Source of the DNA: Triops longicaudatus
Lineage: Eukaryota > Arthropoda > Branchiopoda > Notostraca > Triopsidae
Assembly: GCA_022885665.1 (NCBI GenBank)
Contig: JAGQDJ010000081.1
Span: forward strand, 222,607 to 286,606
Direction of reading: 5' to 3'
Length of the DNA stretch: 64,000 nucleotides
The notes under the pieces are model-generated. The model saw only the letters and a program-made list of their open reading frames with translations, had not been told where the DNA came from and did not search any database. Both the position numbers and the translations under genes were made by a program. Positions 55,201-64,000 of the stretch are shown here, piece by piece; positions within the stretch are counted from its first letter, which is position 1, and each line of letters opens with the position of its first letter.

Positions 55201-58200
55201 TTTACGTCAACGATTTATGTGTTCTGGGCTTCACACATCAAGACATGGTCACCATGTTCCAAAGTATAACACCTGGTCAGGCTGTAGCTTTAGAAGTATG
55301 CCGTGGCTACCCGTTACCTTTCGATCCAAACGATCCAAACACCGAAATTGTTACAACAGTAGCCGTTTCCGCCAACGGTAAGCGTCGTAACTTGTTCTCT
55401 TCTGTTAGTTCATTGTATCCTTTCGTTTCTGCTTTTTTCGTGATTGGCGTTCCCTTTTGTCATAGCGATGTGTCTATGCCTACCATATTTGTGTGTTTAT
55501 TCTGTATATGTTAACCTTCAATCCTTATGTTGATCATATGGTAACAGGGTCGCGGGAAGATCTGGATAGTCCCAGTTCTTCACGAATGAAGAATGTCCCC
55601 GACATGGTGGATCCCACGAAACGACCCGGCTCAGCGGATATGCTTAACGACTCTCATCTCATGGACCAATCTTTCGGTCCCGATGCCGATGACGTTAATG
55701 GTGGCAATAACACCCCGAATAATCCGAGCGGAAATGGACCGCCGATGCTCCTAGCTAAACCCGAACTCATTACAGTGCACATCACCAAAGGAGCTATGGG
55801 TTTTGGTTTCACCATTGCCGACTCCGCCTACGGTCAAAAAGTCAAAACCATTTTAGACCGGCCTCGGTGCCAGAACTTGCAGGAAGGGGATATTTTGGTC
55901 GACATTAATGGCATCAATATGCGACAGTTAACCCACAGTGAAGTCGTGCAAGTCCTCAAAGATTGTCCGTGGGGGCGAGAAGCTTCCGTCACGGTACAAC
56001 GTGGTGGCCTAATGTCCTCACCGTCCAAAAATAAATGGAAAAACGCCAGTAATGTCAAGAAAGATGACACAACGGCTTTGTCCAACGGACCGATTAATGC
56101 TGGCAGCAACAGTCCCCGAAAACCCTCCTTTCCTAACATGTACCGAAGCAAAACGCCCACCGCAGACCTTTACAGCATGCGGCCCAAAGAAGTGGTACCG
56201 AATCGACCCAAAACGCCTTTGGTAGACACGCGAAATCGACCCAAAACACCCACGCATGCTCCCGGTAATGGTAAAGACGAGTATGCCCCTCCTCCCCCGC
56301 CGTCTGGCGCGCCGCAGGAGTTTCGCATGCGGAGTAAAAGTCCCGGTCGCGATTTGGAGAGCGATTACCCGCCCAGTTCCAGAAGCAAAAGTCCCGGTCG
56401 GGATTTGGACTACGAGAATAGTGGCATGATAGCTCCTAACTACCCAAAATATTACGATGAGGACAATTTCGAGAGCAAATACCCCAACCCGAATGCGTTC
56501 TACCCTGGAACGGAGAGGAACGAGCGTCAAGACTACGGCTACGGTTACATCGGAGCCAATGGCGGAGTCAGATACCCTCCTGAAGATGAGCCTTTAGGTC
56601 AGTTTCGGCGCCAAGACTCGGGCTACCATACTCAGCCGCAATCGGTGGCCAATTACAACTACAACACGCAAATGCAAATTCATCAGTATAATGAGCAGCA
56701 GTGGAGACAGCAACAACAACAACAGCAGCAGCAGCATCTGAGAAAAGAATCGACCAGTTTTGAGCATGAACAACCGTACCCTGCTCTGAAACGACCCATG
56801 GCTCATACTGGGCCTCCTCCGCCCGTCGGGCCACCGGCTCCAGGGGAATGGGTGGAAATGAATGTCACCTTACTGCGACATGAGACGGGTTTCGGGTTTA
56901 GAATTGTGGGTGGAACGGAGGAAGGTTCCCAGGTTTCGATAGGACACATCGTTCCGGGTGGAGCGGCGGATTTGGACGGGCGACTAAGGACGGGTGACGA
57001 AATCTTGAGTGTTGATGGACATTCTGTTTTACACACATCCCACCACCAGGTGGTGCAACTCATGGGGGCGGCTGCTTTACAAGGCAGAGTTAGTATTGGT
57101 GTGAGAAGGTGGATTCCTTTCCAAACCCAATCAGGTGAGCAGGATTTGTATGCGTCATGAATGTTCTTACCAGCTTTCCTTTTTTATCAAGATACAGGAT
57201 TTGGAGCGACAGAGTTAGTCTATCCTTATGATGTTACGGTCATGCGGCGCGAAAACGAAGGCTTCGGATTTGTTATCATCTCATCAGTAACCAAAGGCGT
57301 GTCTTTCCTAGGTAAGGCGAATAAGTTCGACAGTTGACCGACCTTCATTGCGTTTATGAAAGTCCACCGCTTTCTTTTTTTTTTTTTTTTTTTTTTTTTT
57401 CTCATACAAGGGAATGTGTTGTTATCTTAATTCAGATTTTGGCAGTTTTAAATACTGTAAACTTACATACGTAGCAAAGGAAGCTCGTGTGTTAAAGTGA
57501 TGTTTTGGTTCGAATGCGCATCATACTGGCAGGTTCTTTTCCTTTTCTGGGAATATAATTTAGTCTAATGCATTATGTTTAACGGGTAAAAGTTCGTTTA
57601 TTTTATAACCTGCGTTTTTGACTAATTCCGATCCGGAAACGAGATAACTTGTAACTCGGGTTCCGTGTTCCGGTTTTCTGTTACTAATCTTACTTGAAAT
57701 CATGTGCTATTTCAGGCCAGATTATCAGAGGAAGCCCTGCCGAGCGTTGTGAGAGATTGAATGTTGGTGATCGGATCTTGGCTGTCAATCACCACGACAT
57801 TTCCAGGCTGCCGCATGGAGACATTGTCAACCTCATCAAGGATTCGGGCTACTCGGTGACCTTAACGGTTGGACCCCCGTTAGGTAAGTTGTTTTTCTTT
57901 GTTGGGGAAAAAGTAGTCACCTATTAATCTCCCTTTCCTTGTTCGGTTCCAGACGATAACTCCAGCACCGCCTCCAACTCACAAAGGGTACGTATATCTA
58001 ACGCCTTTCGACTCATAAAACATTGTGGACAGCGACTTTAGACTGAAGTAGTAGCAATGCTATGCTTGGGAGTGTGCTTGGTAGTCCTTCTTGTAGTAAA
58101 TACTGAGAAGATTATTCTATCCCCCACCCCCACTGGGTTTTGGTTACTGAACGTTTCCCGTAGTGTTATTTTTATTTATTTTGCACTCGCAGAGTTCTAA

Positions 58201-59496
58201 CAGTTCCATGGTTATGGCCCAGGCTTTGCCTCTTGGTTCAGGAAACCCGCAGGAAATGGGCCTCAATGGATTGCCCGTACCTGATTATAGTGGCTTAGGG
58301 TATGATTCACAATCTCAGACTGGAAGCTTAGACAACAGGTTAGCTTGTTTTTAAGCCCTTATTTTTCGCTTCCAGTATTCGATCCATATAGCTTTTTTGC
58401 TAATCCAAGCCCCATTTTATTTCTTACTTTGGGTATTGTGCTGCCTGCTGCTTGTCAAAAATTATTTGGCCCCATGGTTGCGGCATTGTTAACGACCCCA
58501 CATGCAGATTTTTGCTTCCTGCTTCATCACATTCTCACGCCCCAGTTGATGTGCGTGCAAGCAGGTCCTCGTATTATGATCAAGTTGATGGACGTCAGGT
58601 ATTTCGAAACAAACTTGTTTTCCCACTGGTCTCGCTTCAGTTTCCACATCAGTAACTGTCTTGACGTCTCAGACTCTTTTTTTCTATAATCTATATATGG
58701 CTGTACATGTAATGTACACCATTCTCAAGGCCGATCGCTAGCTTTGCTATGTGCTAACATTGTGCATTTTTCTTGTCTTCTTGCTGTTATCCAGGAGGAA
58801 CAAGAAGCCGTAGAGCCCGAAGATGAGCAATACTACGCTGTAGAAATCCCCAAAGGTTTGCGCGGCTTTGGTTTCAGCATTCGAGGCGGCCGGGAATTCC
58901 AGAACATGCCGCTGTTCGTGCTCCGCATGGCCGAAACTGGTCCAGCTTACCAGGACGGGCGTTTACGGGTTGGCGACCAACTCATTGAAATCAATGGCAT
59001 GAATACCAAGAACATGACCCACGCCGAGGCGATAGAGATAATCAAAAACGGTGGCAATGTCGTACGCCTGCTAGTAAAGCGAGGTGGGAAAATCCCAGCG
59101 GACCTCAACGAAAATGGCGATCCCATGCTGAGTCCCATCACGCCGGTAGGCAGTACCGGTACCTCCGACAGGGACCGACCCAACAGTGCCTTATCGCAGC
59201 CTACGTTTAGCCCACCAGGCCAAGCACCGCCTTCGTATTCGACCCCGAATGGGTCCAATCTAGGAATGTTACCTCCATCTGGAACAGGAGGACCCCTTCC
59301 ACCGAGCTTAAATCATCTTCCGCGGCCCATGAATCAAACAAGGGGCGGTCCCAATGCGGGCATGCCTCCCCCGCCATTCAACATGGCCCCTTTGCAACGA
59401 GCCTTAAGTCCAAGCGGAGGGCCTTTGAGTCATAGTAGCCCGCGAGTATTAACTAATGACTATTACTGGGATAAGTATCCTGACAATCGAGCCTAA
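43207..59496 (+). CDS. MAGI: MAGI-family membrane-associated guanylate kinase scaffold
   Basis: MAGI proteins are scaffolds at tight/adherens junctions and synapses, binding partners such as PTEN and beta-catenin through PDZ domains. Fifteen exons give about 1,530 residues: 43207-43639 (PDZ0), 52103-52336 (guanylate-kinase-like, LREYLHSRFQKGSIDHDLQ), 53119-53361, 53548-53698 and 53879-54087 (two WW: PLPSNWEKAYTERGEVYFI and LPYGWEKIDDPHYGTYYID), 54156-54248, 54340-54531 and 55189-55377 (PDZ1), 55548-57134 (PDZ2 GAMGFGFTIAD, a disordered Pro/Arg/Tyr linker with a CAG/CAA glutamine run, PDZ3 ETGFGFRIVGG), 57192-57311 and 57716-57883 (PDZ4 NEGFGFVIISS), 57953-57987, 58193-58338, 58508-58598, and 58794-59496 (PDZ5 LRGFGFSIRGG, Pro-rich tail). 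The stop is 59494-59496. Domain order is exactly that of MAGI1-3. The intron after 54531 begins GC, and the first intron is 8.4 kb. Confidence 0.95.
44980..45310 (+). repeat. left arm of inverted repeat in MAGI intron 1
   Basis: Blocks match the reverse complement of 45650-45980 in order: CTCTATGCCAATCTTAG (45014), TCCATTGTTCGAACAATTG (~45070), GTGAACAGTTGTTGTGCA (~45100), TTAGTTTATAGGCCTATTA (~45135), TTGACAAATTTGCTGACTTG (~45197) and AGGGAACTTAAGGCGAAGTG (~45277). Identity is about 80-85%. Similarity fades outward of about 44980 and inward of about 45310, perhaps continuing in diverged form. Confidence 0.8.
45650..45980 (-). repeat. right arm of inverted repeat in MAGI intron 1
   Basis: Plus-strand landmarks are CACTTCGCCTTAAGCTCCCT (~45671), GCAAGTCAACAAATTTGTCA (~45751), AATAGGTCTATAAACTAAC (~45815), CAATTGTTCGAACAATGG (~45886) and TAAGATTGGCGTAGAG (~45943). 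Each is the complement of a block of the left arm. The loop between the arms is about 340 bases and has no coding frame. No terminal motif of a known transposon superfamily was recognised. Confidence 0.8.
49590..50160 (+). other. candidate alternative MAGI exon with tyrosine motifs
   Basis: An open frame ends with DELDG at a GT donor (after 50160) in phase 1. The first MAGI exon ends in the same phase, so this segment would join MAGI exon 2 in frame. Its last third looks protein-like and hydrophilic, with RYEVVYRREE, TLYDTPQP, AVLYSRLSD (an ITIM-like V-x-Y-x-x-L) and QPIYQNQT. An acceptor-like GGGTGCAG precedes it near 49607. There is no ATG at the beginning of the frame; an internal ATG near 49725 starts MWAAAGCC. 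It could be a cassette exon, an alternative first exon or a chance frame in GC-richer DNA. Confidence 0.35.
50460..50674. mobile_element. hAT-type MITE with perfect 8-bp target duplication
   Basis: The element begins CAGTGGTGCCCAAACT and ends with the complement AGTTTGGGCACCACTG (allowing one internal change), and is flanked on both sides by CTATAGTT (50452-50459 and 50675-50682). Eight-base duplications and CAGTGGTGCCCAAAC-type termini are marks of hAT superfamily MITEs. The 215-bp body contains repeated CGGCCCGCG motifs and no coding sequence. The intact target duplication suggests a fairly recent insertion. Confidence 0.92.
52594..53099 (+). other. MAGI: possible cassette or alternative terminal exon of MAGI
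   Basis: After a good acceptor (TTCTTTCAG) a frame in phase with MAGI exon 2 stays open for about 165 codons, starting GGSLRSEPTRHGKSK and containing FKMKSPPASHTLPRVRRHQD and KTLPAPRKRKTLSLYATL, to a stop at 53097-53099. None of the stronger-looking donors inside it keeps the frame into the next conserved exon (HYYGTPKPM at 53119). The simplest use would be an alternative last exon giving a PDZ0-guanylate-kinase isoform with a basic, Ser/Pro-rich tail. Confidence 0.4.
57375..57400 (+). repeat. poly-T tract in MAGI intron
   Basis: An uninterrupted run of about 26 T lies within the intron between the two PDZ4 exons. It may be a simple slippage tract. Confidence 0.9.
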
Positions 59497-60430
59497 GGCG
59501 AACAAAAACGCTTTTTCCTGGTGTGGAATTCTTGTGTTGCTTACCGCTGTATCCAAGCAATGACAGCTTTTCCAAGGAGTACCTCCACATCCTTGCGCAA
59601 TATTGAACAAAAAATGTGAGGGTGAGCTGGGGCGTTACCAAAGAAAGATACGAGATAAATTGGGGAAGTGCGTGAAGCAAGCATGTAACATGGAAAGGGT
59701 GGATCTCATATGGTTCTGGGCGAGGAAGAAAGCGATAACTTGAGAATTGTCTATCATGTTATTGAGTTTTGTTTTCGGAGAATGGGACTGCAGTTGTTAA
59801 GAGTTATAAACCTCATTCTCCTGATGCAGAAACGAAACGGTGGCCTTTTGTTTTGAACAAAAAACGTGATTTATTACCATTCGTTGGCACATGGAGGACA
59901 ATCATACGACGCTGTAAAGAGTGAACCACCAGAAGATGGAGTCTATTGTTAAGGATATCAAGATATTCGTTGTTGCTCACGCTATTGCGAACGTTATCGG
60001 CAGCATCGCGAAGTAACTGGAGGGAATAAGCTGGTGCCAAAACTATAGTGCGGTGTATTACCACGGCGAAGTGAACTTGATATCATTTTGTATTTGCTGT
60101 GTGCAAAAAAGAAGCGACCATCTTACTTTGTCGACATTTTTCCACGTGTAATTTTTACCAAGGAACACCTTTTCTCAGCATTTCTGTTGTATTTGTATTA
60201 TGAAAAGACCCGCAGCAGGATATCCATTTACTTAAGAAACTTATATTTTTGTTTACCAAGGGAGAAGGGCAAGGTTGACATGAAAAGAGTTGGACTGCCT
60301 TGAATGTGTTATTACTGTTGTATGGGTACAGTTTTGCTTTGTAAGAAAAGACTATTGTTACTTTTTTAAGAACTCGGCCTGGATCCTTGATACAGACAGC
60401 TTTATACAATAAAATACGTTATAAAGTAAA
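59497..60430 (+). other. MAGI: MAGI 3' UTR
   Basis: The region after the stop has no coding support and ends near a canonical AATAAA at 60408-60413, about 915 bases downstream. No other good signal occurs earlier on the plus strand. Confidence 0.55.
60408..60413 (+). terminator. polyadenylation signal of MAGI
   Basis: AATAAA in the context ATACAATAAAATACG, the first canonical signal after the MAGI stop codon. Confidence 0.5.
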
Positions 60431-60930
60431 TATGTCTCGCGTGTTAAAAGGAAAATAATTAACTGAGTACACGGATTATGACGTACGTTAGGGGACTTTG
60501 TCCCACCAGTTAATGCCGAAATTTTTCATCCCGTTCTGTCGAGTACACGGTACCAATCATTTACCCATCGTGAAAACAGATACCAACGCCCAAAAGGGCT
60601 GTAGCTATATAAAAACACGTGGATCTTGCCGCGTTAACCAGTCAGTGGAGAAAAAAAACACAGGCATTGTTTGGACTCAATTCAGGCAAGGCAAGTTATC
60701 TAAATAAGGCACTACCAGTAGTTATTTTATGTTAGGTGAAGAGGAATGTATATTCTCAGAAATTTCTTTAACGTGCAGTTTTCACAGGGTTCACGTTAAA
60801 GATGTACGCTGTAAGGAAAATCGATAATTTCATTAAAAAATTATGATTTCTTACAAAAATGCACTGGAAGACCTGCTGTCAAGCCACTATGGAAGCGGAC
60901 CTTTGTCTCAGTAATCTATGGCTGTGGTCT

Positions 60931-60963
<33 letters not shown>

Positions 60964-63900
60964 GTGAATGGCCATTTTTGCCTATTTTTTTTTTCTAGAA
61001 GCTCCCTAGCGTCCACCTAAGATTTTCGTGAATTGCATTCGCAAAGAAATTTTGAACAACTTATTATTTTTAACATATAGGATTAGACTTACCGTAAATT
61101 GGTGTCACTATGAACACATGAGGTAGCAGTGACCATTTTGTATGAAACAGTGGACCATCTACTGCTATTCAACTAGCCTTTCTGTCGCCTAAATCAAAAC
61201 ACAGGCAAATTCGATGTCTAAAGTTACCTAGCACGCTCCGACCCTTTCCCCTGCGTTTAGCTTTAAAGGAGGAGAGCGCGTTGGGATGAAGAAGGACGCG
61301 ACTAGTGGAGATAAAAAGCATGACAACTAAACTTAAAAAATGACACCTTCAAAGATGAAAAGAATGTAGACAAATAAGACTAAGGAAGTACCAGAGACCG
61401 TAGGAAGTACTAATAAGTGCGAACGTGAAATGGAATACAAGTTTTAAGTCTTACGTACCTCATTTTCTGATGATCTTCTTTAATTCATAATTTTGCCCTA
61501 AATTGACTGAAGAAGTTTGCTTTAGAGAAAATAATTAGGTGTATGCAGGGGATCGAAGTTTAAATTAACGAGAGAAATAAAAGTCTAAAATGGCATTTGT
61601 AAGTTTTTGTCGAGTGATATGTTGAACACGATCGTGACCTGCTTTTGTGGCGTTGGGTAACTTTAAACGGGTACTTTAAAAATAAAATATTCTCACATGC
61701 CACCAAGCAAGTAAATGCTCGGTAACTTATTAGATTCTGCACGACTTAATAAAAAGAAAAACGTTTTCCTTTTTACTCAAAAATTAACTAAAATGTGAAA
61801 AAAAGGAAAAAGGCGCTTTTCGTTTTATATAACCCCGGACTTTTGGTACCTAAATAACAGTTTCTGAAATTAAATATTAATAATAAAGCACTTATGGTTT
61901 ACGGCACTTAAATGGAAAAATGACTGAGAGTGCCCACAATGGAAGTTGCCTCTGTGTAACCAAAATGCTTTGCAGTAAACGAAGAATTAAGTGAAAAATT
62001 TTTGGACGCTTTTTGCAAAATGAATTCAGCATATTACCAAACACCTGTTTTCGGCAGTCTAAAGCCGGAGTTTCCTTTTTAAAAAATGAAAACTTAAAAA
62101 TGAGTTTAAAAATGTGCATTTTTCTATTTCCATCTTACAGATCTCCACTTTCGTGATTAAAATTCGGAAATTGGGCGATCGTATGCAAAAAGTTCTCTTT
62201 ACGACTTCGCTTGCTGGCGTAAATTAAAGAGCTTTTCCCATTACATAATTCGAAAGAAATGTCATAAAAACTGCTGGATAGATTATTCTTTTCAAATAAA
62301 CTTAAGAAAAATTCTTTTTTTTTATGCTATCGGCCGATATTCGAATCTTTATTAATTTACAAAACCAGAAGATATGTTGCCTCAATTTCTTGATTTCAGC
62401 TCCAGGGGAAACACTTCAAAGAACAATTGATTACATATAAAGAATGCTAATTAACAAACGTCAGCATATTGTGGTGAAATTCTGAATCGCTTTTATGAAA
62501 CCATCCTTGGAATTTCATAAAATATTCCCCTTTGCTACAGTTGTAACTTTGATATAAACAAGTATTATACCTGTGTTTCATCTTGCACTTAGTTTTCAGT
62601 GAGCATTTCATACCTATGAATGACTTAGCCTCCCACCGAAAATTTAACAACGCCCACAAGTGGGCGGTAGCGCAAACGTTGAAAATCACTGATCTAGCAG
62701 GTAGCCTAATTAGATCATATAAATATCCATCCGAGTGTAAAGTGAGATTTATGTGCATAAAAAAAGTATTAAAACAAAGCTTGACCGTCAGATGATTTTA
62801 CAAAACGAGTGCTTGTGCTCTGTTGGGGATAGTGGGGCAGATTGGGACGTTTATTACTTTTTTCTATATGTAGGCCTCTGTGTGTAATATAACGCTTCAT
62901 GAACACATGGAGCCAATCAAGGCCGGTCATCTTTTCGTTTTCCTAGTTATATGGAAACATTTGGCAAAGCACTGACTTTAGTGTACATTTTCTTAACTGA
63001 AAACGTATTGCCTAGTCTCGCACTTTGGACTAGAGCCGTAGATTGTTGGCCAGAGTCGTTTCTTGCTTCTTAGCGAAAAACCCTTCGCAAACCCATCAGT
63101 GGGCCACGAAAACAATAAAAACGATGAAGAAGAGTCCAAATGGTTACCAGCTTAAATAAACTGTTATTTTTTAATTTCTATAGTGACAGGACAAGTTCAG
63201 CCTCTGTCCCAATCTGCCCTAAACATTAAAAATCGAAAAAATTCGAAAAATTAAAAGCACAGAATACGAGAAAAATTTAACCCTCTACCTGCTGTATACT
63301 TATAGCCTATTCTGTCTGGTTGCCCGCGGCCTTGGTATTGCAAGTTTTCGAGTACTTTAGACGTTAAATGACGTGTTTAACACAAACACGCGTAACTCCT
63401 AAACGCTGCAGAAGAATTAGCTCTTCTTCCTCCACAGGAATCGTCTAGATGGTTAGGTACTATGCGACTTTTTAAAGAATATTCCTTCTGTATTTCGCTA
63501 GATAACTCGAAAGTCATAAGCAGAGATAAAAATCGCTCCTTTTTAATCGAACGCGCTTGCTCGTGGGATCGTTTCAAGTTTCTGCTCGCGTTCTCGTTTG
63601 CAATTCTTGGAAAAGAGCGCGCTCGCGCTCACTTTTGCGCTCATATAATTTTTTCCCGTTACTTGAATTTTTTTCTCGAAAATTTCTGTTTTTAAGTACT
63701 AATTTTTGTTCTTTTTAAAAAATTGGTTTTAACTTAAACCAAATTTCGCTAACGTAAATTTTCCACATACCCATGGCCTTTATGCAGATATTTTATATAA
63801 CAAGTGTATGAGAACGAAATGATGTAAACAGTTCAAGAAAAGTGAGAAAAATTATCTCATATTTGAGGTTTTCTCAGCTTTACTTAGGTTTTGATAGTCT

Positions 63901-64000
63901 TCGATAAGTTAGGTTTTGCTGGTTTCACGAACAGAGTGGAGGGGAAGAATCTCAAAATTTCATGGACTAAAATGTCTTAAAGACATTTAAACATATATAT
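60431..64000. other. non-coding right flank
   Basis: Both strands were read without finding a supportable gene. All frames are short, AT-biased and without domains. The stretch contains a run of about 28 T (60936-60963), one MITE candidate (62834-63219) and a short CGCTCGCGCTC-type tract near 63610. Confidence 0.6.
62834..63219. mobile_element. MITE candidate with perfect 14-bp terminal inverted repeats
   Basis: The left end GGGGCAGATTGGGAC (62834-62848) and the right end GTCCCAATCTGCCC (63206-63219) are perfect inverted copies over 14 bases, 386 bp apart. There is no coding frame between them. The target duplication is unclear, so the superfamily is not assigned. Confidence 0.6.

Noticed and set aside
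55834..57063. Long minus-strand open frames opposite the large MAGI exon
   Set aside because: Antisense shadows of the 1.6-kb coding exon with its biased codon use.
1..64000. Bacterial, viral or CRISPR/phage-type systems
   Set aside because: All recognisable genes are spliced metazoan genes; no direct-repeat array, prokaryotic operon or viral gene was seen.

Overview
This is a gene-dense stretch of a eukaryotic, almost certainly invertebrate (arthropod-grade) genome. Every recognisable gene is split by short GT-AG introns, several only 40-75 nt long. The protein set is metazoan: inositol trisphosphate receptor, bestrophin, MAGI scaffold, ADAR and two Integrator subunits. Exon ends and frames were worked out by eye; those of bestrophin, SGT, TIM17 and INTS12 sum to exact multiples of three. 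The species cannot be named from the sequence alone.

Layout. 0.7-4.5 kb (-): 5' part of SZT2 (KICSTOR complex), running off the left edge. 5.2-7.1 kb (+): a short bestrophin. 7.5-8.7 kb (-): small glutamine-rich TPR co-chaperone (SGT). 9.2-9.9 kb (+): TIM17. 10.3-24.4 kb (-): a complete inositol 1,4,5-trisphosphate receptor. 24.4-29.3 kb: a gene-free interval filled by a large imperfect inverted repeat (arms of about 1.3 kb) with a pogo-like element in its loop. 29.3-30.2 kb (+): Integrator subunit 12. 30.4-31.4 kb (-): a Thr/Pro-rich secreted protein with a TATA promoter. 31.6-33.8 kb (-): a multi-exon gene I do not recognise. 33.8-36.4 kb: non-coding, with a small nested palindrome. 36.4-38.9 kb (+): Integrator subunit 13 (asunder). 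39.1-40.3 kb (-): a single-pass membrane protein and a Cys-rich reading frame, both of unknown function. 40.6-42.5 kb (+): an ADAR RNA-editing deaminase with only one visible dsRNA-binding domain. 42.6-59.5 kb (+): a MAGI-family scaffold (six PDZ, a guanylate-kinase-like region, two WW) with an 8.4-kb first intron holding a second inverted repeat, a hAT MITE and a candidate alternative first exon. 59.5-64 kb: 3' UTR and non-coding DNA with poly-T tracts and one more MITE candidate.

There is no operon-like unit. The genes are housekeeping or signalling loci that happen to be neighbours. The most notable functional proximity is two Integrator subunits on the same strand about 6 kb apart. The best leads for something new are the inverted-repeat structures, the Ser/Pro-rich exon of the IP3 receptor, the in-frame candidate MAGI exon, the one-dsRBD ADAR and the three genes without recognisable homologues.
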